A DNA stretch of 32,238 nt from Phycisphaerae bacterium (lineage in GTDB: Bacteria; Planctomycetota; Phycisphaerae; Sedimentisphaerales; Anaerobacaceae). Where the stretch lies: contig JAUXAL010000048.1 of the NCBI GenBank assembly GCA_030619925.1, positions 1 through 32,238 on the forward strand, written 5' to 3'. Below are positions 22,408-29,687 of this stretch, in pieces. Each line of letters opens with the position of its first letter. Position 1 is the first letter of the stretch. The position numbers and the translations under genes are program-made. The notes beneath the pieces were generated by a model. The model worked only from the letters and a program-made list of their open reading frames with translations, had not been told where the DNA came from and ran no database searches.

Positions 22408-23275
22408 TACAGAAACCAAAAAGAGCTTTGCTTATGTTGCCCTGCTGTCAGCCGGGTTTCACATCATCCTTGTGGTTTTGAAATACGGCCTTGGCACTCT
22501 TTCGGGAAGCATAGCTTTAAGGGCTGATGCATTTCATTCCCTTGTTGATGTTCTTTCCTCGCTGGGTATATTTGCTGGAATTAAAATATCCGAGCGAAAA
22601 TCCAAGGTTTTCCCTTATGGTCTATATAAAGTTGAAAATTTAGCAGCACTTGCGACATCAATTTTCATTTTTTTTGCTGCTTATGAAATTGTAAAAGAAG
22701 TTATCCATGCGGACCCTAATGCAGCCATTTCAAATGTTCCTGTCGCCATTTTAGGGCTATTAGTTACCGTTATTTTAATATTTCTTTTCGCCCGATATGA
22801 GAAGAAGATAGGCAAAAAAGCAGGCTCTCCAAGTCTTATAGCAGATGCTAAACATATCGGAACTGACCTTCTTTCGACGACAGGCATTCTTATAGGTCTT
22901 ATTGTAAGCTTTTGGAAGCCGAATCTGGACCGCTATATAGCCGTTGTTATCGCTATATTAATAATACGGTTAGGATGGACAATTCTTGTTGATTCCGTGA
23001 AAGTGCTTTTAGATGCTTCTATAAAAAATGAAATGTTGGATGACATCAGAAAAGTCCTTAGCAATTTTCCGGCAGTTAAGGATGTGACACGACTTTCCGG
23101 CCGATGTTCAGGAAGATTTAAATTTATAGAGGCTGAGGTAGTTCTGGATGTCGAAACCCTCAAGGACGCACACGATATATCTTCATCTATAGAAGAAGAA
23201 ACCTATGATTGCTTTCCGGAGATCGACAAAATTCTTATTCATTATGAACCGGCCAAAAAACAAAATAATGAATGA
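22388..23275 (+). CDS. Conventional cation diffusion facilitator
   Basis: The 295-residue CDF transporter has the full canonical site His50, Asp54 (DAFHSLVD), His156 and Asp160 (DAKHIGTD), six membrane segments and a C-terminal regulatory domain. It lacks the N-terminal CxxC shared by the three mam-type CDFs and is nearer to general Zn/Fe efflux proteins. ATG 22388 is preferred over an upstream GTG at 22355 because of AAAGGGG. Coupling to the zinc-ribbon gene suggests zinc or iron handling. Some deltaproteobacterial magnetosome clusters also carry extra CDFs. Confidence 0.87.
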   Translation: MTAKIVSTETKKSFAYVALLSAGFHIILVVLKYGLGTLSGSIALRADAFHSLVDVLSSLGIFAGIKISERKSKVFPYGLYKVENLAALATSIFIFFAAYEIVKEVIHADPNAAISNVPVAILGLLVTVILIFLFARYEKKIGKKAGSPSLIADAKHIGTDLLSTTGILIGLIVSFWKPNLDRYIAVVIAILIIRLGWTILVDSVKVLLDASIKNEMLDDIRKVLSNFPAVKDVTRLSGRCSGRFKFIEAEVVLDVETLKDAHDISSSIEEETYDCFPEIDKILIHYEPAKKQNNE

Positions 23276-23395
23276 GAACTAACGTTTTTTAAGAATTTAT
23301 CAAAGGGTGTGCAAACAGTGTTTTGGCTACGTATCCCATTTTTTGCGGCAAATTGGCTAAAACGCAAAATTGTGGGAAGCGTCACTAAGGAGAAA

Positions 23396-24250
23396 ATGAG
23401 GTACGCTAAAGGTAAAGGCAGAGGAAAAGAAAAGCCTGAGAAAGACCGCGATATTGTTGAGCGTCTAAAAGATGCGGCGTTCGTAGCAGGTAAAACTGCC
23501 GCAGATGCACTTGCAAAAAGGCCGGGGATACAAGCCTCATTGGATTCTTTGAAGGCCAGGTTAACAACAGGAAAAGCCGAGAAGCACGAGATCATAGACG
23601 AAGTAAACAAAAATGCTGATGAGATAATAGCTCTACTTAATTCCAAGAAGGTTCATATTGAGAGGCTCGCAGTTGATGGCGTTCCTGGAAGTGGAAAAAG
23701 CACTTTGGCAAGAGCCTTAGCGGAGAAGTTGAATTTTGAGCTTCAGACATTGGATTATATCGACCTAAACAAACCGCAGGATTTTAGCAAAGAACGGACC
23801 ATTTATGAACACCACAGACTCCTGCGAACACAGAATATCGATGATTTCGATGCTATTGTCTATATTGATGAACCACCGGAGCTCTCCCAGAAAAAATGCC
23901 TCCATAGGAAAAGGGGAGGCATCAACATAGACATTTTTGATTATGAGAAACTTAAAAAAATAGGAGCCGAAGCCTTTAATACTGCTGCCGGTAAAGTATA
24001 CAAAATAGAGAATAGCTATATTAAACTAAAGATAAAACCAAAAGCAGGATTCAGGGTTTATGAGAATATCAGAGATAAGGTAGAGAAAAAGGATTTCAAG
24101 ACGGCGGGCCTTTCTAAAGAAGAGCTTTTATTTGTGTCTGTTTATGACAGGCCTCAGAAAGGTCTTATGGCCTATGTAAAATTAGACGCATATAACGAGG
24201 AAATATTAAAAGGACTATCGGCAGGTGTATTAAGGTTTTTGATGGAATAA
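23396..24250 (+). CDS. P-loop NTPase, possible kinase
   Basis: The 284-residue protein (from ATG 23396) has a helical N-terminal part (about 15-95) and a Walker A motif GVPGSGKST near residue 105, followed by LARALAEKLNFELQTLDYID. This is the layout of small AAA-like or nucleoside/shikimate-type kinases. A Walker B-like strand DAIVYIDEPPE follows. The second half has no recognised domain. The start is uncertain: AAGGAG lies only 3 nt before ATG 23396, and a GTG at 23309 would add a hydrophobic stretch. The function is unknown; it lies in a low-GC part of the cluster with the PAP2 gene. Confidence 0.65.
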   Translation: MRYAKGKGRGKEKPEKDRDIVERLKDAAFVAGKTAADALAKRPGIQASLDSLKARLTTGKAEKHEIIDEVNKNADEIIALLNSKKVHIERLAVDGVPGSGKSTLARALAEKLNFELQTLDYIDLNKPQDFSKERTIYEHHRLLRTQNIDDFDAIVYIDEPPELSQKKCLHRKRGGINIDIFDYEKLKKIGAEAFNTAAGKVYKIENSYIKLKIKPKAGFRVYENIRDKVEKKDFKTAGLSKEELLFVSVYDRPQKGLMAYVKLDAYNEEILKGLSAGVLRFLME

Positions 24251-24271
24251 ACTTTCTATTTATGGGCGAAG

Positions 24272-24790
24272 ATGTTGAGAGGATTTATTCAAAAGATTAT
24301 AAGGTGGGATCTTTCACTGAACAACTGGGTGGTACGGCACCGAGGCGAAGGTTTAAGAAGACTTTTCCAGATTGTAACACATTTGGGTTCGGGGTATATC
24401 TGGATATGCACATATGCTGTTATATTTATTCTTGGCACAAGTAAGGTTAAGTCCATTCTTTTTTCTATTGTCTTAGCCGAGCTACTGGGGTTGTTAATTA
24501 TCATAGTGTTGAGGAATCTTATAAGAAGAGAGCGACCGACTGCACATATAGTGTTTCTATTGCCTATGCCATGGCAGAGGAATTCGTTCCCATCTCATCA
24601 CGCACTGAGGGTCTCTATGTTAGCCACCATATTTGGCACTGCTTATCCTTCATGGTTACCTTTTCTGATTTTCTGTTCCATCGTGGTTTCAGTCTCGAGA
24701 GTGTATTTAGAGATGCATTATCCTTTTGATGTATTGGCAGGTTCCTGTATAGGATTCTTATGTGCTCGGTTAGCTCTTTTGAATTTTTGA
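24272..24790 (+). CDS. PAP2-family phosphatase
   Basis: The 172-residue membrane protein has all three PAP2 signature motifs: LRNLIRRERP, PSHH and SRVYLEMHYPFD, with several membrane segments. PAP2 enzymes dephosphorylate lipid phosphates such as phosphatidic acid or undecaprenyl pyrophosphate. A role in shaping the magnetosome membrane lipid is conceivable but not shown. The start at 24272 lies 21 nt after the preceding gene. Confidence 0.85.
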   Translation: MLRGFIQKIIRWDLSLNNWVVRHRGEGLRRLFQIVTHLGSGYIWICTYAVIFILGTSKVKSILFSIVLAELLGLLIIIVLRNLIRRERPTAHIVFLLPMPWQRNSFPSHHALRVSMLATIFGTAYPSWLPFLIFCSIVVSVSRVYLEMHYPFDVLAGSCIGFLCARLALLNF

Positions 24791-24823
24791 AAGGGAAAAA
24801 TAACGAAAGTTCTTTTACAAGCT

Positions 24824-25690
24824 ATGCCTGAAAAACAAAAATGCGTCAGATGTGCATCGCAGCTTTCATGGATTGGCCTGTGGAGTAGTGTTTTCCTGGC
24901 ACTTTTCAAGGGCGTCGTTGGAATATCTACGGGAAGCCGGGCGTTAACAGCGAGCGCTCTTTATTCGCTTCATGACGTGATTTCAGGGGCCGCTGTGATC
25001 ATTGGTTTGAGAATAGCAACAAGACCGGCCGACGAAGAGCATCCTTATGGATACGGTAATGCAGAATACATTGTTTGTGTTTTCACAAGTATCCTTATTT
25101 TGGGAGTAACAGTTTTTCTTTTGGGTGATTGTATCAGGATTATCTTCAGAGGAGAACATGCACCCCCGCATTGGGCAGCTTTGGGAGCAGCTGTTATATC
25201 CGTTTTCGCTAACGAACTAATCTATCGATATAACATTTGTGCGTATAAACATTTGAACAGTCCTGCACTTTTGGCCCATGCGAAACATCATCGTGCTGAT
25301 GTTATTTCTTCGCTCGCTGTGGTTGTGGCTATCATGGGAAGTGCCATGGGATATCGTTTTCTCGATGCGCTCGTTGCGGTATTCGAAGCCGGGCATCTCA
25401 TTTTTCTCAGCGTGGAAATTTTTTATCAAGGCGGTTCGGGACTTATAGACTGCGCAATTCAAGACAGTGACGTCTCTTTGATAAGGCAGGTCTTATCCGA
25501 TACGTCCGACGTGAAGAAAGTAAGAGATATAAAAACAAGACAAATAGGCAGAAGGGTGTGGGTCGATCTATATGTCTGTCTGCCGCCGGAGAAGACAATC
25601 GCAGAAGCAAACGCGATATCCGGGCAGATTCGGCAGAGCATCGAGAATAGTATCGAATATTTAGGGAATGTTAACGTCTTTTGCGAGTGA
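24824..25690 (+). CDS. mamM: MamM, cation diffusion facilitator
   Basis: The 288-residue CDF has an N-terminal CVRC and the MamM-type metal site Tyr47, Asp51 (ALYSLHD), His155 and Asp159 (AKHHRAD). These equal the positions published for Magnetospirillum MamM (Y46, D50, H155, D159). HPYGYGNAEYI, NSPALLAHAKHH and a C-terminal cytosolic domain also match. MamM transports iron into the magnetosome and stabilises MamB. The ribosome site is weak. It is directly followed by a third mam-type CDF. Confidence 0.9.
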   Translation: MPEKQKCVRCASQLSWIGLWSSVFLALFKGVVGISTGSRALTASALYSLHDVISGAAVIIGLRIATRPADEEHPYGYGNAEYIVCVFTSILILGVTVFLLGDCIRIIFRGEHAPPHWAALGAAVISVFANELIYRYNICAYKHLNSPALLAHAKHHRADVISSLAVVVAIMGSAMGYRFLDALVAVFEAGHLIFLSVEIFYQGGSGLIDCAIQDSDVSLIRQVLSDTSDVKKVRDIKTRQIGRRVWVDLYVCLPPEKTIAEANAISGQIRQSIENSIEYLGNVNVFCE

Positions 25691-25693
25691 AAG

Positions 25694-26623
25694 ATGATTG
25701 CTCAGCGCTGCATTAATTGTGGCAAGAAGGTAGAGTGGATAGTCTTAGGTATAAACTTCGGCCTGTTCATACTGAAGGGTTCGTTCGCCCTTCTTAGTCA
25801 CAGCAAGTCACTTCTTACTGATTCATTTCAATCTCTGGCGAACTTCATCATAACCATTGTTGTCTTGACAAGCCTGAGAATGGCATCGAAGGGGGCCGAT
25901 GAAAAATTTCCTTATGGTTATGGCAAGGTGGAACTTCTTGCATCAGGGATCGTGAATATGCTGCTTATGATTGCGGCGATAGTTTTTATTTTTGTTTCTT
26001 TCACCGAGATAATAATGGTCGGGCCTGAGAAGCCGCCGAAGCTGGTAGCGATTCTTGCCGCCGGCATCTCAATTATTGCTAATTATATAGCTTTCGGCTA
26101 CGGGCGTTGTGCAGGTGAAAAACTGGGAAGTACGGCCATTTTAGCCAATGCGGAGGTAAGTCGCGCCGATGTGGCTACTTCGGTGGCAGTAATAGTCGCC
26201 GTTGTCGGGAGCAATCTGGGCTTTTCCAGGCTTGACCATATAGCAGCAATTGTAATCTGTGTTCTGATTATCAAAGTAACGCTGGGCGGCATAAAAAAAG
26301 CGATCAAAGGACTCATGGATGTTTCTCTACGTTCGGAAGAGCAGCATATACGAAACTTAGTAGAAGATATTGAAGGCGTCCAGTGCGTCGGAGACGTAAA
26401 GGCCAGGTTCGCCGGTCGCAGCCTTTGGGTCGATGTGAACATTTTTGTTCCGGCTGACTGGGTTTTAAGCAGGGGTCTGGAAACCGTCCGGAAAATCAAG
26501 AATGTTCTGCGCAGAAAAATGAAGGGTATTTCAGATGTATCTGTACAGTTACTTCCCTTTGTCGGTGCGGATGACCACGGGCACAGAACACGTTATAGCT
26601 CTGAGAATGCAAAGAGGGAGTAA
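25694..26623 (+). CDS. Third mam-type CDF with lost metal site
   Basis: The 309-residue protein has the mam-type CDF layout: N-terminal CINC, FPYGYGKVELLASG, LGSTAILANAEVSRAD, KGLMDVSLRSEEQ and a C-terminal domain. However, the ligand positions read Gln46, Asn50 (DSFQSLAN), Val155 and Asp159, so only one of the four canonical residues remains. It starts 3 nt after mamM and is probably translated with it. It may be a structural partner of MamB or MamM, or have a different substrate. The C-terminal tail is longer and His-rich (DDHGHRTR). Confidence 0.85.
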   Translation: MIAQRCINCGKKVEWIVLGINFGLFILKGSFALLSHSKSLLTDSFQSLANFIITIVVLTSLRMASKGADEKFPYGYGKVELLASGIVNMLLMIAAIVFIFVSFTEIIMVGPEKPPKLVAILAAGISIIANYIAFGYGRCAGEKLGSTAILANAEVSRADVATSVAVIVAVVGSNLGFSRLDHIAAIVICVLIIKVTLGGIKKAIKGLMDVSLRSEEQHIRNLVEDIEGVQCVGDVKARFAGRSLWVDVNIFVPADWVLSRGLETVRKIKNVLRRKMKGISDVSVQLLPFVGADDHGHRTRYSSENAKRE

Positions 26624-26631
26624 GGACACGT

Positions 26632-27282
26632 ATGTACCCTATGCATAAGAAAGCTGGAGCGAGGGCAGAAGAAACAGTATCAGAGAAGGATTGTTTTGCC
26701 AATAAGGTAAAGAACTGGCTTTGGATTATGGGCATTATCGCTGTTGGAGCTATTGTCTGTACTATTATAACATTTCCTGGTGAGAATGCTGCTTATTCTT
26801 CAACGGGCCAGTCATTTTCACAAGGCGGTCAATTCGAGAATGTCGCTCTTACCCGCTGTCCCTATTGCCCCGGGCTCCTTGACGCCCAGAGAAGATGTGA
26901 CGTTCGTGGATGCCCAATTTATAGTCCAAACTGGGGAAAACCGTCGAACCTGCAGAACATTCCTCTAAAACGGGTGCTAATCAAAGAACTGGCTCTGGAA
27001 GTGAGTGCATTAGAGGACAATGGAAGCGTGACCATTTGCTCGCTATATGGCAGTGGTGGGGGAAAAAAAGCCGGGTTGTGGGTGGCCGATAGGATTCGCC
27101 GGTTCAATGGCCGCAGGGTCAAGAACGTTAAGCAATTTCAGTCTATTGTTGCTAAGGCAAAACCGGCTTCGGACGTAAAAATACAAGTCATCAGAAACAA
27201 AAAGAAAATAGAATTGGTTGTGAGGATTGGCGAAGGGCAAAGGGAAGGGGCAACCCTGCCAAAGACGATGAATCCCGCGTAA
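26632..27282 (+). CDS. Membrane-anchored PDZ protein with a cysteine knuckle, MamP-like layout
   Basis: The 216-residue protein has a membrane segment at about 29-47, a cysteine cluster (CPYC 76-79 and CDVRGC 89-94), and a PDZ-like domain at about 115-200 (AGLWVADRIRRFNGRRVKNV, KQFQSIVAKA). In MamP a membrane anchor is followed by PDZ and CXXCH haem motifs; here no CXXCH occurs and the cysteines come before the PDZ domain. They could form a zinc or iron site. The gene begins 8 nt after the third CDF, with GTAAGGAC upstream. It is a candidate functional substitute for MamP. Confidence 0.75.
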   Translation: MYPMHKKAGARAEETVSEKDCFANKVKNWLWIMGIIAVGAIVCTIITFPGENAAYSSTGQSFSQGGQFENVALTRCPYCPGLLDAQRRCDVRGCPIYSPNWGKPSNLQNIPLKRVLIKELALEVSALEDNGSVTICSLYGSGGGKKAGLWVADRIRRFNGRRVKNVKQFQSIVAKAKPASDVKIQVIRNKKKIELVVRIGEGQREGATLPKTMNPA

Positions 27283-27334
27283 AAGCTACTGCAGGGTCGA
27301 ACGTTTTAGAACAGGCTCGGGAATATCAGTTAAT

Positions 27335-28123
27335 ATGGAACAAAAGACAAGAGAACAAGCCGAACAGCTGTATATGCGGGGATTACATGTTTTCGCCCGA
27401 TCTGCAGACACCGAAAGCCTGGAACTTGTAGCTGAGCTGTGGCAAGAGGCATGGGAATCGTATCGCAAGATCGGCGATAAGAGTAAAGCCAGAGAATTAG
27501 AAAAATCGCTGGCGGCCTTGTATAAAAAGAAATACCTGAAGGCGCAGGAAACAAGAGAACGACAAGGTGGTATTATCAGGAAATTTAAAGACTGGTTTAT
27601 GTTTTTCAAAATCGGGTGTTTTGGCTTTGGCGGTCCCATGGCAGTATTTTCCCTGTTACAGGATGAATTAGTACGCGAAAAACAGATTCTAACCGACAAA
27701 GATTTTCTTGAGGGTGCCGTGCTGGGCGATGTTTTACCAGGGCCGGTAACGATGGATATAGTAACTTATACAGGATATAAACTGAAGAAATGGTCCGGCG
27801 CACTAATCTCAACGCTCGTTTTTATCTTACCATCATTTGTTCTAATGATTATTCTTGCCATACTTTACGACAGATACAGCATAACACCTAAGGTTGAGGA
27901 GGTATTTAGATGTTTAGGTGCTGCAGTTACAGGATTGATACTGTCTGTAGGATTGAAACTTAGTAAAACAGAAATGAAAGATTATCGTGAACTGTGTATT
28001 TTGATGTGGGCGTTTGCCTCAGCATTAATCTTTAAGCTGGACATCGTGGTAATAGTAGGATTTGCCGGATTGGTAGGCATAGTTGTTTATCACGATGATA
28101 CGGAAGAACAACAGGTAAAATGA
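27335..28123 (+). CDS. Chromate transporter-family protein, N-terminal half, with helical extension
   Basis: The 262-residue protein combines an ~85-residue charged helical extension, perhaps one TPR-like hairpin, with a CHR-family domain (KIGCFGFGGP, LEGAVLGDVLPGPV, VFILPSF). Such domains normally act as pairs in chromate or anion transport. The next gene overlaps by 4 nt and supplies the second domain, so this is a split short-chain ChrA pair. The extension is unusual for CHR proteins. The ribosome site is weak. Confidence 0.82.
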   Translation: MEQKTREQAEQLYMRGLHVFARSADTESLELVAELWQEAWESYRKIGDKSKARELEKSLAALYKKKYLKAQETRERQGGIIRKFKDWFMFFKIGCFGFGGPMAVFSLLQDELVREKQILTDKDFLEGAVLGDVLPGPVTMDIVTYTGYKLKKWSGALISTLVFILPSFVLMIILAILYDRYSITPKVEEVFRCLGAAVTGLILSVGLKLSKTEMKDYRELCILMWAFASALIFKLDIVVIVGFAGLVGIVVYHDDTEEQQVK

Positions 28124-28638
28124 TAAATACATTAGTTAAGTTGTCCTGGGTATTTCTAAAGATTGGCACCTTCTCTTTTGGCGGCGGTATCGTCATAATT
28201 CCGCTGGTGGAAAATGAGGTGGTTGTCAAGTATGGCTGGCTTACAAAAACGGAATTTGTTGACGCAGTAACGTTAGGTCAGATTACACCAGGGCCGGTGA
28301 TAGTTTCTGCGACGTTTATAGGATATAAAGTCTGCGGTATTTTGGGTGCGATAGTTTCCACCTTAAGTGTGATTTTGCCGTCGTTTGTAATGATCTGTCT
28401 CGCTACAGCGGCAATAAAAAAGTTCCGTGAGAACAAAATATTAGCAAATTTTCTTCGTGGAGCCCGTGTTGCGGTTATCGGCATGGTTTTTGATGCGGGT
28501 GTAAGTATAGGAAGAAGTTCCTTAGTTGATATCAAGACTATTTTAATTGTGGGGATGAGCATTATTTGCCTGTTCAAGTACAAAGTAAATCCGATCTGGA
28601 TTATACTTGGTGCAGGAATCGTCGGATTAGTCACTTAG
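28120..28638 (+). CDS. Chromate transporter-family protein, second half
   Basis: The 172-residue protein is a single CHR domain with the repeated family motifs KIGTFSFGGG, VTLGQITPGPV and VILPSF. It overlaps the preceding CHR gene by ATGA (28120-28123), which means coupled translation and probably a heterodimer. The substrate is unknown. It is the last + strand gene of the cluster with good support. Confidence 0.87.
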   Translation: MINTLVKLSWVFLKIGTFSFGGGIVIIPLVENEVVVKYGWLTKTEFVDAVTLGQITPGPVIVSATFIGYKVCGILGAIVSTLSVILPSFVMICLATAAIKKFRENKILANFLRGARVAVIGMVFDAGVSIGRSSLVDIKTILIVGMSIICLFKYKVNPIWIILGAGIVGLVT

Positions 28639-28653
28639 GTCAGCTAAGCGCCG

Positions 28654-28711
28654 AAATCAGAAGTCAGAAATCAGATTCTCTGTCCTCTGTCTTCTGTTTT
28701 CTGTCCTCTGT
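28654..28711. repeat. CAGAAGTCAGAAATCAG / TCTGTCCTCTG repeat tract
   Basis: A purine-rich half (AAATCAGAAGTCAGAAATCAG) is followed by a pyrimidine-rich half with repeated CTGTCCTCTG and CTTCTG, so the tract is partly self-complementary. I recall similar tracts in intergenic DNA of many bacteria. It separates the chromate pair from the doubtful frame at 28728. Confidence 0.5.
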
Positions 28712-28727
28712 TACGATGAGGAGCTGA

Positions 28728-28964
28728 ATGGGATTTGGAGCGTTTATTTCGTTAGGGCTTGCAAAAGTCGCTGGGGTTGTAACGCCGGTAAAGGTCACTA
28801 AACAGAAGAGGCACATTCGGGACGAGGAGGGGGAAAAAAGGAAAAAGCCACCAAGCAAGACAAGAAATAGTAACATGGGGAACGGCCTACTTTTTCGAAT
28901 AGGGCGCTCGGCCCCTAATCTTGGGGGCGCCTTTTCTACGACTTGCCTGGTTTTCTGTGTCTGA
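28728..28964 (+). CDS. Doubtful small basic protein
   Basis: The 78-residue frame has GAGGAG before its ATG and a coherent beginning (MGFGAFISLGLAKVAG), then a strongly basic segment (KRHIRDEEGEKRKKPPSK). The end runs through a terminator-like hairpin and overlaps the dtxR gene on the other strand. It is either a small unknown protein with a degenerate end or spurious. Confidence 0.3.
   Translation: MGFGAFISLGLAKVAGVVTPVKVTKQKRHIRDEEGEKRKKPPSKTRNSNMGNGLLFRIGRSAPNLGGAFSTTCLVFCV
28903..28935 (+). terminator. Terminator between convergent transcripts
   Basis: GGCGC (28903-28907) pairs with GCGCC (28927-28931), and CCCC (28912-28915) with GGGG (28923-28926), with a 4-nt bulge, a 7-nt loop and a following TTTT. 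It lies between the + strand cluster and the - strand feo genes. Confidence 0.6.
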
Positions 28965-29682
28965 ATCTGCCCCACCGGTTATCACTTCTGCTTGGTCTGG
29001 CAGGCGTCTCTTTCGGAGCCGATTGAAAATGCTGAGGTTCTCTCCATACACATATATTAGAAGCTATCTGTTCATCCATCGCAATGTTGCTGCTTTCGCA
29101 CTCAATTACGTAGGAGGGGTATCTTTGATGTAAGGTAACAACTGCTCCCGGTCTTATACAAAGACTGTCTATTTTGTGAAGCTGCTGGTCGCTTTTGCAA
29201 TTAATATAGGCAACCCGCGCGGACTGACCCACCTCTAATTCGACTAACGGTATAACAGAGCTCTGCGCTGTCCTGGAAGAATGCCTGCAGCATTCACCCT
29301 CCGGTATGGGCATTCCGTGGGGACATGCCCTGGGATGGCCAAGTAAAATACAGATACTGTCCACCAGTTCGGCCGTTACCGTATGCTCAAACTCACAGGC
29401 GCCTGATTCATAATCTCCGCCAAGAACATCGTAAAGCAACCTTTCGGCAAGCCTGTGCGCACGGATTAATTGCCGCGCATAATCCTCACCCTTTTTTGTA
29501 AGGGTGATCTTATTCTCCTCTTCTGTTAATTCCACCAAACCTTCAGATACGAGTTCATCAATTATATCAGGATCATAACTTGCGTTCATGGTGCTCTTTA
29601 CCACATCTATTGAGTCCTTTCCCTCCTCTTTCATGTACCACAACTGCTCGAGATGTTCGTCTCTTTCTCTCTTTTTGTTCAT
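28936..29682 (-). CDS. DtxR-type metal regulator with C-terminal FeoA-like domain
   Basis: The 248-residue protein has a winged-helix domain (about 8-70), a dimerisation and metal-binding domain of the DtxR/MntR family with CEFEH (96-100) and ACPHGMPIP (119-127), and an SH3/FeoA-like domain at about 143-215 (VIPLVELEVGQSARVAYI). A basic tail follows. Such proteins repress iron or manganese uptake genes when loaded with metal. The start at 29682 (MNKKRE) is chosen because GGGAGATAGG lies upstream; a start at 29718 would overlap feoB by 31 nt. It lies 5 nt after feoB and so belongs to its transcript. It probably controls feoB and possibly the magnetosome genes (inference). Confidence 0.85.
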   Translation of the reverse strand: MNKKRERDEHLEQLWYMKEEGKDSIDVVKSTMNASYDPDIIDELVSEGLVELTEEENKITLTKKGEDYARQLIRAHRLAERLLYDVLGGDYESGACEFEHTVTAELVDSICILLGHPRACPHGMPIPEGECCRHSSRTAQSSVIPLVELEVGQSARVAYINCKSDQQLHKIDSLCIRPGAVVTLHQRYPSYVIECESSNIAMDEQIASNICVWREPQHFQSAPKETPARPSRSDNRWGRFRHRKPGKS

Positions 29683-29687
29683 AGGAC

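Noticed and set aside
26632-27282. Naming this gene mamP
   Set aside because: It lacks CXXCH motifs and the order of cysteines and PDZ differs, so only a MamP-like layout is claimed.
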